64,000 bases of DNA from an uncultured Eubacteriales bacterium (lineage in GTDB: Bacteria > Bacillota > Clostridia > Oscillospirales > UBA644): the NCBI GenBank assembly GCA_905207625.1, contig CAJLLT010000009.1, positions 1 to 64,000 of the forward strand. Direction: 5' to 3'. The notes under the pieces were generated by a model. It did not search any database, was not told the origin of the DNA, and was given only the letters and a program-made list of their open reading frames with translations. Shown in pieces: positions 27,521 through 35,387 of the stretch (positions are counted from its first letter, which is position 1; each line of letters starts with the position of its first letter). A program made the translations under genes and the position numbers.

Positions 27521-29302
27521 ATGAAAAACAGAAAAGAAATGAACCCTGAATTCCAATGGGACATCTCTCATATTTTCCCCACGAAACAGGCATGGTCCGA
27601 TGCCCTTGCGCAGGTGGAGGAAAGCGTTAAACTTATTGCTCCTCTCAAAGGGACCCTTAAGGATGCGGCAAGCGTGAAGAAGGCTCTCGATCTGATCAAT
27701 TCCGTTTCCGAGAAAGCCGAAAAAGTTTATATTTACGCGTTTCTGTGCAAGTCCGGGGATAACGGTGATCCGGAAAATCAGAGTATGCTCGCCCGGGTGA
27801 TGAATGTTCTGGTCAAAATGGATACCGAGACCGCTTTTATCCAGCCTGAACTTCTTGCGTTGCCTTCCGATACTTTGAACGGGATAATAAATGACAGCGC
27901 TCTTTCGACCTACAGACATTCCCTCGAAGATATTGCGCGTTCCGCTCCCCATACACTTGACGCCTCCGGTGAAAAGCTTCTTGCGAGACTTTCCGACGTT
28001 ACGGGGGTGTCTTCCGATACCTTCGATATGCTTACGGAGGTCGATATGGAGTTCCCGAAGGTCAGGGACGAAAAGGGAGAAGAGATTCAGCTGACCCACG
28101 GTAATTTCGGTGTATTCCGTGAAAGCAAGAGCCGTGAGGTCCGCAAAAACGCCTTTGAAACGTTTTTCGGCACTTACAAAAAATATATAAACACCACCGC
28201 TTCCACCTACGGCGGCAAGGTGAAGATGGATCAGTATTTTTCTGATGTAAGAGGGTTCGCCGGTCCTTGTCAGAGAGCCCTTTTTGCAAACAACGTACCG
28301 GTATCCGTATACGACAGTCTTATAGAAGCCGTGCACAACAGCCTTCCGTCAATGAGAAAATATCTCGATCTGCGTAAAAAGGTTCTCGGGCTTGAAAAAA
28401 TAGATATGTACGATCTTTACGTTCCGATGATCGATGATATAGACTTCTCCATGAGTTATGAAGAGGGCAAAAAGCTTGTCAAGAAGGCGCTTGCGCCCCT
28501 CGGTGCGGAATACGGAAAGCTTCTCGACAGAGCCTTCGGGGAAAAGTGGATCGATGTCTACGAGAATAAAGGCAAGACTACCGGAGCATATTCCATAGGC
28601 GTGTACGGGGTTCACCCCTACGTCCTGCTGAACTATTCCGGAAAATTTGATGACGTTTCCACCATTGCCCACGAGCTGGGACATTCCATGCACTCTTATT
28701 TTTCCGATACCACACAGGATTACGCAAATCATGATTACCGTATTCTCGTGGCTGAGGTTGCATCCACGGTAAACGAGGTTCTTCTTACCATGTACATGCT
28801 CAACACGGAGACCGACAAAAAACGCCGTGCGTATATACTCAATCATTTTCTGGAAGGTTTCCGCACCACGGTTTACCGGCAGACTCTGTTTGCGGAGTTT
28901 GAGCGTAAAGCCCACGATATGTACCAGTCCGGAACACCTCTGACCGCGGAGTCTTTGAGTGAGCTCTACAAAAATCTGGTTTCTCTCTATTACGAGGGTG
29001 CCGAAGTTCCCGAGATGATCTCTTATGAATGGTCTTACATTCCGCATTTCTACAGATCCTTCTATGTTTACCAGTACGCTACCGGTTTCTGCAGCGCCGT
29101 TGCCATAGCCAGCCATATCCTGAAAACCGGCGACACCTCCGGATATCTGAAGTTCCTGACCCTCGGCGGAAGCGACTATCCCATAGAGGAACTCAAGGTT
29201 GCGGGCGTTGATCTGACAAAACCCGAATCCGTCAGCGATTCCCTCAAGGTCTTCGACCGGACCATAGATGAACTTGCGGCGCTTATGGAAGAAATAAAAT
29301 AA
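27521..29302 (+). CDS. pepF: oligoendopeptidase F (M3 family)
   Basis: A cytosolic zinc metallopeptidase that cleaves short peptides. The zinc site is IAHELGHSMHSYFS (HExxH near residue 386), with the downstream glutamate in VAEVASTVNEVLL. The N-terminal lobe begins NPEFQWDISHIFPTKQAW, typical of PepF. The start at 27521 (MKNRKEMNPEF) has AAGGAG eight bases upstream; the 19 extra codons of the longer frame lie within the leader. At 593 residues it is normal. A serine hydrolase gene follows ten bases later in the same transcript. Confidence 0.95.
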   Translation: MKNRKEMNPEFQWDISHIFPTKQAWSDALAQVEESVKLIAPLKGTLKDAASVKKALDLINSVSEKAEKVYIYAFLCKSGDNGDPENQSMLARVMNVLVKMDTETAFIQPELLALPSDTLNGIINDSALSTYRHSLEDIARSAPHTLDASGEKLLARLSDVTGVSSDTFDMLTEVDMEFPKVRDEKGEEIQLTHGNFGVFRESKSREVRKNAFETFFGTYKKYINTTASTYGGKVKMDQYFSDVRGFAGPCQRALFANNVPVSVYDSLIEAVHNSLPSMRKYLDLRKKVLGLEKIDMYDLYVPMIDDIDFSMSYEEGKKLVKKALAPLGAEYGKLLDRAFGEKWIDVYENKGKTTGAYSIGVYGVHPYVLLNYSGKFDDVSTIAHELGHSMHSYFSDTTQDYANHDYRILVAEVASTVNEVLLTMYMLNTETDKKRRAYILNHFLEGFRTTVYRQTLFAEFERKAHDMYQSGTPLTAESLSELYKNLVSLYYEGAEVPEMISYEWSYIPHFYRSFYVYQYATGFCSAVAIASHILKTGDTSGYLKFLTLGGSDYPIEELKVAGVDLTKPESVSDSLKVFDRTIDELAALMEEIK

Positions 29303-29312
29303 GGGGAAACAT

Positions 29313-30167
29313 ATGGAGCTTTTTGACGAGATAGTAAAGGAAGTCCGGAAAAACGGAACCAATATGTTTACTCTCTGCGAGGTCCATAACGGGAACGTCC
29401 GGTGTGAAGATCTGCAGAAGACTAACGAGGTCCATGATTGCTATTCAGTGGCAAAAATGTTCACGGTTACGGCTCTCGGAATGCTTGTGGACAGAGGGCT
29501 GCTTGACACATCGGAAAGGATAGTCGATATCTTTGCCGATGAACTTCCGGAAAAGTACGATGAAAACTGGAACATTGTCACCGTAAAGAATGTGATCAAG
29601 CATCAAGGCGGTTTCCCCGGAGGTTTTCTTGACCAGGACTGCGCAAATATTCAGGAGAAGTACGGTACGGACGATTTCCTGCGTCTTCTTTTCGAAACTC
29701 CCATGGCGTATGTCCCGGCTCAGAGCCATGCGTACTCGGATGCCGCATACTATATGCTTTCCCGTGTTGTAACCAAAAAAACGGGGGAGAGAATGGATGA
29801 CCTCATGATCCGGGAGCTTTTCGCACCGATGAAATTCAGGCAGATGGCCTGGTGCAAATGCCCCATGGGTTATGTAAACGGCGCCACCGGCCTTCACATA
29901 GCCACCCGGGATATGGCAAAACTCGGACAGCTGTATCTCAATGACGGTTTGTGGGAGGGCAAACGTATCATTTCTGAAAACTGGGTAAATACGGTGTTTA
30001 CGGAAAGATACGAATTCTGGCCCGTGGCTTCAGGCTTCCACAAAGGCGGTATGCACGGACAGGAGCTGTACGTAAGCAGGAAGAATAACAGGGTCATAGC
30101 TTATCACAGCTGCGATGACGATACCATTGACGCGGTGACAGATCTGCTGATAAAACTTGACGTGTAA
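29313..30167 (+). CDS. beta-lactamase-fold serine hydrolase
   Basis: A 284-residue class C beta-lactamase/penicillin-binding-protein-like hydrolase. The SxxK nucleophile motif is CYSVAKMFTV (near residue 48) and the second motif is YSDAAYYMLSRVV (near residue 145), where the usual YxN reads YSD. HKGGMHGQ near residue 248 is in the place of the third motif. It has no signal peptide, so it is probably cytosolic, and it is shorter than most exported family members (350-400). Cytosolic esterases and peptidases of this fold are common. The substrate is unknown. It is coupled to pepF with a ten-base gap. Confidence 0.85.
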   Translation: MELFDEIVKEVRKNGTNMFTLCEVHNGNVRCEDLQKTNEVHDCYSVAKMFTVTALGMLVDRGLLDTSERIVDIFADELPEKYDENWNIVTVKNVIKHQGGFPGGFLDQDCANIQEKYGTDDFLRLLFETPMAYVPAQSHAYSDAAYYMLSRVVTKKTGERMDDLMIRELFAPMKFRQMAWCKCPMGYVNGATGLHIATRDMAKLGQLYLNDGLWEGKRIISENWVNTVFTERYEFWPVASGFHKGGMHGQELYVSRKNNRVIAYHSCDDDTIDAVTDLLIKLDV

Positions 30168-30170
30168 TAA

Positions 30171-30207
30171 AGAAGACCGCAGTCCTGATAAGACTGCGGT
30201 TTCTTTA
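30171..30207. terminator. terminator between the serine hydrolase and SASP genes
   Basis: ACCGCAGTC pairs with GACTGCGGT around CTGATAA, with AAAGAAG before and TTCTTT after, so it can serve both converging genes. Confidence 0.85.
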
Positions 30208-30219
30208 AAGAAATGATTC

Positions 30220-30414
30220 TTACTTAAGGCCGTTTTCGTATGCCTGGATCATTTTCTTAACCATCTGACCACCAACAGAACCTGCCTGCTTAGAGGTGAG
30301 GTCGCCGTTGTAACCGTTCTTCAGGTTAACTCCGACTTCGGAAGCAGCTTCCATCTTGAATCTGTCAAGAGCTTCGCGAGCCTGGGGAACAAGAGACTGT
30401 TTGCTGTTAGACAT
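30220..30414 (-). CDS. alpha/beta-type small acid-soluble spore protein
   Basis: A 64-residue DNA-binding protein that coats and protects DNA in dormant spores. It has the two family signatures: KMEAASEVGVNL near residues 20-31, containing the site cut by the germination protease GPR, and LTSKQAGSVGGQMVKKMI near residues 39-56. AAAGGAG lies ten bases before the ATG. The upstream DNA carries a good match to a sigma-G promoter. This gene is direct evidence that the organism or its recent ancestors form endospores. Confidence 0.96.
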   Translation of the reverse strand: MSNSKQSLVPQAREALDRFKMEAASEVGVNLKNGYNGDLTSKQAGSVGGQMVKKMIQAYENGLK

Positions 30415-30501
30415 GTTATTTACACTCCTTTGTGTATTTTACTTTCAGGCAATGACGAAATCGAATCAGCGGAAATTGCTGTGTTCGTTGCATTGCTCTA
30501 T

Positions 30502-30530
30502 TATTATGATTTTCCCGTCGGAAAATATAC
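30502..30530 (-). promoter_or_regulatory. candidate sigma-G promoter of the SASP gene
   Basis: On the minus strand GTATA (30530-30526) and CATAATA (30508-30502) are separated by 17 nt. They match the sigma-G consensus GHATR and CATNHTA fully. The transcript leader would be about 80 nt. Confidence 0.65.
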
Positions 30531-30572
30531 TTTGTTTTTTGCTGTAAATTTTTGTAAAAAAGGAGGAAATAT

Positions 30573-32030
30573 ATGTATACCGCTGAGATTTTCAAAGACG
30601 GAAAGAGGATCATTTCGGATTTTGAACACGGCGCGACAGTTGCCGATATTATTTCCTCCGCCGCTGTTCCCGTAAGACTCGGATGCGGAGGCAGAGGCAG
30701 CTGCGGCAAATGCAGGGTCCGGATCTCCGGTGAGATATCTCAGCCCTCGGATTCCGAAAAAAAGCATCTTTCTCAGGAAGAACTCTTGTCGGGAGTCCGT
30801 CTCGCATGCCGGACAAAATGCTTCGGAAATGTAAAAATATATCTTTACGGTACGGAGTATTCCCCGAAAAATGGAGATCTTCCGGATATGACAGTAACGA
30901 AACCTCTGACCGGGGAAAAAAGATGTACGGTCGGGGTCGTTGACATCGGTACTACCACCGTTCACGGCTACAATGTTTCTATGCCCGAGGGAAGGATCAT
31001 TTCCGGGTTCTGCGTGGAAAATCCCCAACGCGTACACGGTTCGGATGTTATCTCACGGCTGACATTTGCTTCAGCAGGAGGAACAGCGCGGCTGAGGTCG
31101 GAGATCCGGAACTGTATAAAAGAGAATTGCCCGGATGCGGATTTTTTCGTTCTTACCGGAAATACGGTAATGTTGCATTTTTATTTCGGACTTGATACCT
31201 CCGGTTTTGAAGGCTATCCGTTTGAACCCGAGACTCTTTTCGGGGGCATATACGAGGGAAATACCTTTGTTATGCCCTGCATTTCCGCTTTTATCGGCGC
31301 CGATACCCTCTGCGCCGTTTCTGCCGTTGATCTGCCCGGTTACAGATGTGCGCTCATGACTGATCTGGGAACGAACGGGGAAACGGTCCTTTTCCGTGAC
31401 GGCAGGTTTTATGCCTGTTCCACAGCCGCAGGTCCCGTATTCGAGGGCGGCGGTATAAGCTGCGGCATGCCTTATTCTCCGGGAGCTGTTGACAGGGTGT
31501 GGTTTGAGCGGGGAAAGATGAAGTATTCCGTAGTCGGAGATTCTGAACCTGTGGGGCTTTGCGGTACAGGCGTCATTTCAGCCGTTTCTTCGATGATATC
31601 CTGCGGCGCTGTAAGCGAGACGGGCTTTCTTCCGGAACCTTTCCGTATAGGAAATTCTCCCGTAAGCATCACTCAGGAGGATATACAGTCGGTCCTTCTG
31701 GCAAAAGCCGCCGTCAGGGCGGGAATTGAGACTCTTTTTGCCGAAAGCGGAACAAAAGCGGAGCAGATCGGAGCTTTCTTCCTTGCCGGATCTCTCGGCA
31801 GCTCTGTTTCGGTCCGTGACGCTGTTATCACGGGTCTTATACCACCACTGTCTGCCAAAAGAGCTTCCGCCGCCGGAAATGCCGCTCTTCATGGGGCTTT
31901 GGGTTTTCTTTTTGATTCGGACAGGCTTGAGGCCGCAATAAAACTGATTCCGGAAGTGAAAGTTATTGAACTTTCGGGTAATCCCGGGTTTGAAAAGATA
32001 TTTGTTGAAAATATGAAATTCGATATATAG
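30573..32030 (+). CDS. 2Fe-2S ferredoxin / ASKHA ATPase (RACo-like, DUF4445)
   Basis: A 485-residue protein in two parts. Residues 1-90 are a plant-type [2Fe-2S] ferredoxin with cysteines C38, C44, C47 and C79 (GCGGRGSCGKC ... LACR). From residue 112 on it is an ASKHA-fold ATPase (VGVVDIGTTTVHGYNVS, LMTDLGTNGETVLF, AAGPVFEGGGISCGM), the fold of the reductive activators of corrinoid proteins (RACo, RamA). Such proteins use ATP to push an electron into Co(II) corrinoid. Known members are about 600-650 residues, so this one lacks the linker and middle domain. No corrinoid methyltransferase lies nearby, so the partner is unknown. GGAGG precedes the ATG. Confidence 0.83.
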   Translation: MYTAEIFKDGKRIISDFEHGATVADIISSAAVPVRLGCGGRGSCGKCRVRISGEISQPSDSEKKHLSQEELLSGVRLACRTKCFGNVKIYLYGTEYSPKNGDLPDMTVTKPLTGEKRCTVGVVDIGTTTVHGYNVSMPEGRIISGFCVENPQRVHGSDVISRLTFASAGGTARLRSEIRNCIKENCPDADFFVLTGNTVMLHFYFGLDTSGFEGYPFEPETLFGGIYEGNTFVMPCISAFIGADTLCAVSAVDLPGYRCALMTDLGTNGETVLFRDGRFYACSTAAGPVFEGGGISCGMPYSPGAVDRVWFERGKMKYSVVGDSEPVGLCGTGVISAVSSMISCGAVSETGFLPEPFRIGNSPVSITQEDIQSVLLAKAAVRAGIETLFAESGTKAEQIGAFFLAGSLGSSVSVRDAVITGLIPPLSAKRASAAGNAALHGALGFLFDSDRLEAAIKLIPEVKVIELSGNPGFEKIFVENMKFDI

Positions 32031-32077
32031 GGTTATCTGTGCATCGTTGATCCGGAAGTCAGCAGTTTATAAAAAAT

Positions 32078-32113
32078 ATTCCCCGACAACCGTCGGGGAA
32101 TACTCTTTTTTCA
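32078..32113. terminator. terminator between the RACo-like and solute-binding genes
   Basis: ATTCCCCGACAA..GTCGGGGAAT with an A-run before and CTTTTTT after. It serves the two converging genes. Confidence 0.85.
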
Positions 32114-32120
32114 GTATATG

Positions 32121-33488
32121 TTAGTTATTGAAAACCTGGTCAAGGTCTCTCTGCACCTGATTGGAAATTGCGGAGAGCGCGGAGCTGTAGGACTGTCCCT
32201 TACCGATATTTACAAGAGCCTGAACAAGGGCAGTATTGGAGGCGGAAAGGGGATATCCCGCACCGGTGAAGTTACCGTGAACGCTCTCTTCGTAGTAGCA
32301 TGAGTAGCTGTCGTCGGAGAAGAAGTTGTTTCTTTTGTCGGTAGCACGTCTCAGTGCGAGGGGCGCGTCCTCAAGTTCGGAAAAATAGAGGCTCATGAAA
32401 TTGCCCGCCTCATCGGGGTCTCTGCCTACGGGTACGCAGAGCATCCGGGTTCCGGACATGAATGACGAGTAGAATTTTTCTCCGGGTTTTACATCGCTTC
32501 CGGTGGGGAAGGGAATGTAGTAAATATCTTCGTAATTTTTGATGGTTTCATTGTAGATGGCGGTAGAGCCCTGGAATATCGTGGCTTTTCCGTTGGAGAA
32601 GAAACCGGAGTTTACGTCCTCTTTTACGACGCAGTCCTTACCTTCTATCGCTGCAGCCCACGCCAGAGCATTGACTGTACGGGTATCGGTCAGCATGGAA
32701 AATTTCCAGGAGCCGGATTCGTTGTTGTAAAGCGTTCCGCCGTTGGCAAAGATCGAGGAATACATGAAGGTGGACTCGTCCTGATATATCTCCATGCCGT
32801 AGATAGGTTCGTCCAGGGACATATCGCAGACAGTGTCAAGGTATGAGGAGAAATTGGAGAAGGTCCACTTGCCCTCTTTGTACAGCTGCCAGGGGTCATC
32901 GGCGTTGAACTGTTTCACGAGATTGGCATTGTAGAACATATATCCGTTCCCGACATACTCGGGCTGCCACGCGCCATCACATTTCATGGCATAGGTCTTG
33001 CCGTCGTCAAAGGTCACTGCCTTCAGGTAATCGGGGGATCCGTATATCTCGGTCTCGGACAGATCAACGTTTGTAAGGTCATTGAAAGCCCAGAGAAGAT
33101 CAAGCTTGTAAAAATTGTATATGACTGCGTTTGAAAGGTCAATGAACATCGACTTATCGGTTCCGGCAAGCAGAGACATAAGTATATTTCCGTCCTTGTC
33201 GGTATGGGAACCGGCAATACCCTCTATGGACTTTACGTTATACTTCTCAATGAAATTTTTGTAGTGTTTGAGCAGGGCCTCACCGTAGTTGGTTGCCGCG
33301 GTTCCCGATCCGTCATCATCTTCGGAAGGAACATAGGCATTCACCCATCCGCAGGTGTAATAAATGGTCTGACCGCCGAAATCCACGTCTTCGCTTATTC
33401 TGTAAACGAACTTGTCTTCCTTCACACAGGCGGAAAACAGTGTCAGGCAGAGCAGGGAAACAACCAGTACCGCAAAAAATCTCTTCAT
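32121..33488 (-). CDS. extracellular solute-binding lipoprotein, paralogue 1
   Basis: A 455-residue exported lipoprotein. The signal peptide ends in a lipobox (LFSAC, cysteine at residue 21), followed by a periplasmic-binding fold of the family 1 (sugar-type) layout: repeated features include IYNFYKLDLLWAFNDL, FYNANLVKQF, DPWQLYKEGKWTFSNFSSYL, FPTGSDVKPG and a C-terminal NQVQRDLDQ. Such proteins normally capture sugars or peptides for an ABC permease, but no permease or ATPase gene is adjacent. The next gene upstream is a close paralogue. It has its own promoter and a structured leader of about 120 nt. Confidence 0.85.
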   Translation of the reverse strand: MKRFFAVLVVSLLCLTLFSACVKEDKFVYRISEDVDFGGQTIYYTCGWVNAYVPSEDDDGSGTAATNYGEALLKHYKNFIEKYNVKSIEGIAGSHTDKDGNILMSLLAGTDKSMFIDLSNAVIYNFYKLDLLWAFNDLTNVDLSETEIYGSPDYLKAVTFDDGKTYAMKCDGAWQPEYVGNGYMFYNANLVKQFNADDPWQLYKEGKWTFSNFSSYLDTVCDMSLDEPIYGMEIYQDESTFMYSSIFANGGTLYNNESGSWKFSMLTDTRTVNALAWAAAIEGKDCVVKEDVNSGFFSNGKATIFQGSTAIYNETIKNYEDIYYIPFPTGSDVKPGEKFYSSFMSGTRMLCVPVGRDPDEAGNFMSLYFSELEDAPLALRRATDKRNNFFSDDSYSCYYEESVHGNFTGAGYPLSASNTALVQALVNIGKGQSYSSALSAISNQVQRDLDQVFNN

Positions 33489-33546
33489 TATGCAATCTCC
33501 TTGATTTGCGTCGTCACAGCATTCGCAGCAACGATCTCTTTACCTA

Positions 33547-33596
33547 CGGGAAAACTTTTTGTCCGATCCGAAAAACACCTCAGGCGGACATTCCCG
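33547..33596 (-). promoter_or_regulatory. structured 5' leader of solute-binding paralogue 1
   Basis: Read on the minus strand, CGGGAA-TGTCCG pairs with CGGACA and TTCCCG, with a 6-nt bulge between the two helices on the 3' side. It lies in the leader between promoter and start codon. I recognize no riboswitch class. Confidence 0.4.
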
Positions 33597-33610
33597 TTCA
33601 GAGTATACAT

Positions 33611-33639
33611 ATTATAGCACAAAAAGCCCCGGGAATCAA
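33611..33639 (-). promoter_or_regulatory. sigma-A promoter of solute-binding paralogue 1
   Basis: On the minus strand TTGATT (33639-33634), 17 nt ending TGC, TATAAT (33616-33611). Confidence 0.85.
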
Positions 33640-33725
33640 TATTGATGCTTCCGTTTTTACAAAAAAGTCGAAATAATGAGGGTTTTTTCCATGCTCAGGT
33701 TCCGGCAGAGAGTATCCTTTTCCCG

Positions 33726-33756
33726 ACAAAAAACGGGACCGGCAAAAGCCGGTCCC
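33726..33756 (-). terminator. terminator after solute-binding paralogue 2
   Basis: On the minus strand GGGACCGGC pairs with GCCGGTCCC around TTTT, followed by GTTTTTTGT. Confidence 0.9.
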
Positions 33757-33768
33757 CGGTTAAGGATT

Positions 33769-35139
33769 TTATTTTCTGTTGAGCGTTTCGTCCAGTTCTC
33801 TCTGCACCTGAGTTGCTATTGCGGAAAGCACTGAGGAGTATGAAGCGCCGTTGCCGACATTGACGAGAGCGCTCGTGATAGATGCCGAGGAGATGTTGAG
33901 GGGGTAGCCCGTGCCGATGCTGTTGACCTTCTTTGTCGCGTTTACGTAATAGTTGTAGCTGTCGTCGGAGAAGAACTTGTTTCTGTAGTCCTGTCTCTGT
34001 CTTATCGCCAGCGGGTAGTCCTCAAAGTCGGAAAAGTAAAGGCTCATGAAATATCCGGCTTCATCCGGATCTCTGTCCGCAGGCACGCACATTGTACGTG
34101 TGCCTCCGAGATATGTGGAATAGTTTTCTTCACCGGCGGAAACACTTGATCCTGTGGGGAAGGGAATGAAATACACGTCGGTAAGTTCTTTTATCGCTTC
34201 AAAATAGATTGATTCGTATCCGTGGTAGATAGTGGCTCTTCCCAGGGTGAATTTATCCTGGTTCGGATCTTCCTTTGCCACATTGTCCTTGGTGGTTATT
34301 GATGATGCCCAGGAAAGTGCGGCAACGCTTCTTCCGTCCGAAAGCAGCGAGTACTGCCAGGAGCCGGAATCATTGTTGTATATCGTGCCTCCGTTAGCGA
34401 ATACCGCCGAATAGAAGAGTGTCGCCCAGCTTCCGGATATTTCAAGGCCGTATATGGGCTCTTCTCTGGTCATATCGCTTACGGAGTCAAGGTATGAGGA
34501 GAAATTGGAGAAGGTCCATTTCCCGTCTTTGTACAGCTGCCAGGGGTCGTCGGCTCCGAATTGTCTGACGAGGTTTGCGTTATAGAACATAAGACCGTTA
34601 CCCACGCTCTCGTCGTTCCATGCGCCCATAAGCTTCATGCCGTATGTTTTGCCGTCGTTGAACGTCACCGATCTGAGATATTCCGGTGTTCCGTAGATAT
34701 CCGTGTCTTCAAGGTTTACATTTGTCAGGTCGTTGAATGCCCACAGAAGGTTGAGTTTGTAAAAATTATAAATCGTTGCCTGGTTCAGGTCCAGGAACAT
34801 GGATTTGTTTGTTCCGGCAAGCAACGTCATGAGGATCGATCCGTCGCTGTCGCCGTAGTTGCCGGTAATACCTTCAATGGATTTCACGTTGTAGGTTGAA
34901 ATGAATTTCTTGTAATGTTTCCTGAACGCCTCCGTATAGTTGTCGGAAGCCGAACCCGATCCGTCGTCGTCCAGTTCCGGAACGAAGTTCTGCGGCCAGC
35001 CCGAGGTGAAGTATATGGTCTCGTTTCCGAAATCCACGTCTCCGCTTATTCTGTAAACGAATTTATCCTCGGTCTTGCAGGCCGAAAACAGTATCAGGCA
35101 CGCTACGGCAACGCCGAAAGCCGCCAGTATTCTTTTCAT
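33769..35139 (-). CDS. extracellular solute-binding lipoprotein, paralogue 2
   Basis: A 456-residue lipoprotein, clearly a duplicate of the gene at 32121: the same signal and lipobox position (LFSAC), and shared blocks such as NVKSIEGI, IYNFYKLNLLWAFNDLTNV, DDPWQLYKDGKWTFSNFSS, DRDPDEAG and a C-terminal QVQRELDE. Each copy has its own promoter and terminator, so they are expressed independently and not as one operon. Divergence is spread through the protein and is greatest in the middle, which would fit different ligands. No transport permease is in the window. Confidence 0.85.
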   Translation of the reverse strand: MKRILAAFGVAVACLILFSACKTEDKFVYRISGDVDFGNETIYFTSGWPQNFVPELDDDGSGSASDNYTEAFRKHYKKFISTYNVKSIEGITGNYGDSDGSILMTLLAGTNKSMFLDLNQATIYNFYKLNLLWAFNDLTNVNLEDTDIYGTPEYLRSVTFNDGKTYGMKLMGAWNDESVGNGLMFYNANLVRQFGADDPWQLYKDGKWTFSNFSSYLDSVSDMTREEPIYGLEISGSWATLFYSAVFANGGTIYNNDSGSWQYSLLSDGRSVAALSWASSITTKDNVAKEDPNQDKFTLGRATIYHGYESIYFEAIKELTDVYFIPFPTGSSVSAGEENYSTYLGGTRTMCVPADRDPDEAGYFMSLYFSDFEDYPLAIRQRQDYRNKFFSDDSYNYYVNATKKVNSIGTGYPLNISSASITSALVNVGNGASYSSVLSAIATQVQRELDETLNRK

Positions 35140-35172
35140 AAAGCGTCATCTCCAATCTGTATACTCGCTACA

Positions 35173-35201
35173 ATTATACCACTTTTTCGTCTGCAAGTCA
35201 A
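35173..35201 (-). promoter_or_regulatory. sigma-A promoter of solute-binding paralogue 2
   Basis: On the minus strand TTGACT (35201-35196), 17 nt ending TGG, TATAAT (35178-35173). Confidence 0.85.
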
Positions 35202-35305
35202 TAGTTATTTCAGAGTCCGGATACATTTTGTCTATTCTGACGAAGTTTTTCTGATCCGTGGCTCCTGCGGAGTTTCGACAATTTCACGAAATTTCTCAGT
35301 CCCAC

Positions 35306-35334
35306 TTTACAAAACGCAAAAAAAATGCTATTAT
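35306..35334 (+). promoter_or_regulatory. sigma-A promoter of nifJ
   Basis: TTTACA (35306-35311), 17 nt ending TGC, TATTAT (35329-35334). AGGAGG precedes the start codon. Confidence 0.8.
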
Positions 35335-35387
35335 ATACCCGATACATTGAAAACTTATGCATTCAATCAACTTAGGAGGAAAAATAC

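Noticed and set aside
29313..30167. Secreted beta-lactamase conferring resistance
   Set aside because: There is no signal peptide, the second motif is YSD and the gene is coupled to a cytosolic peptidase, so an intracellular esterase or peptidase is more likely.
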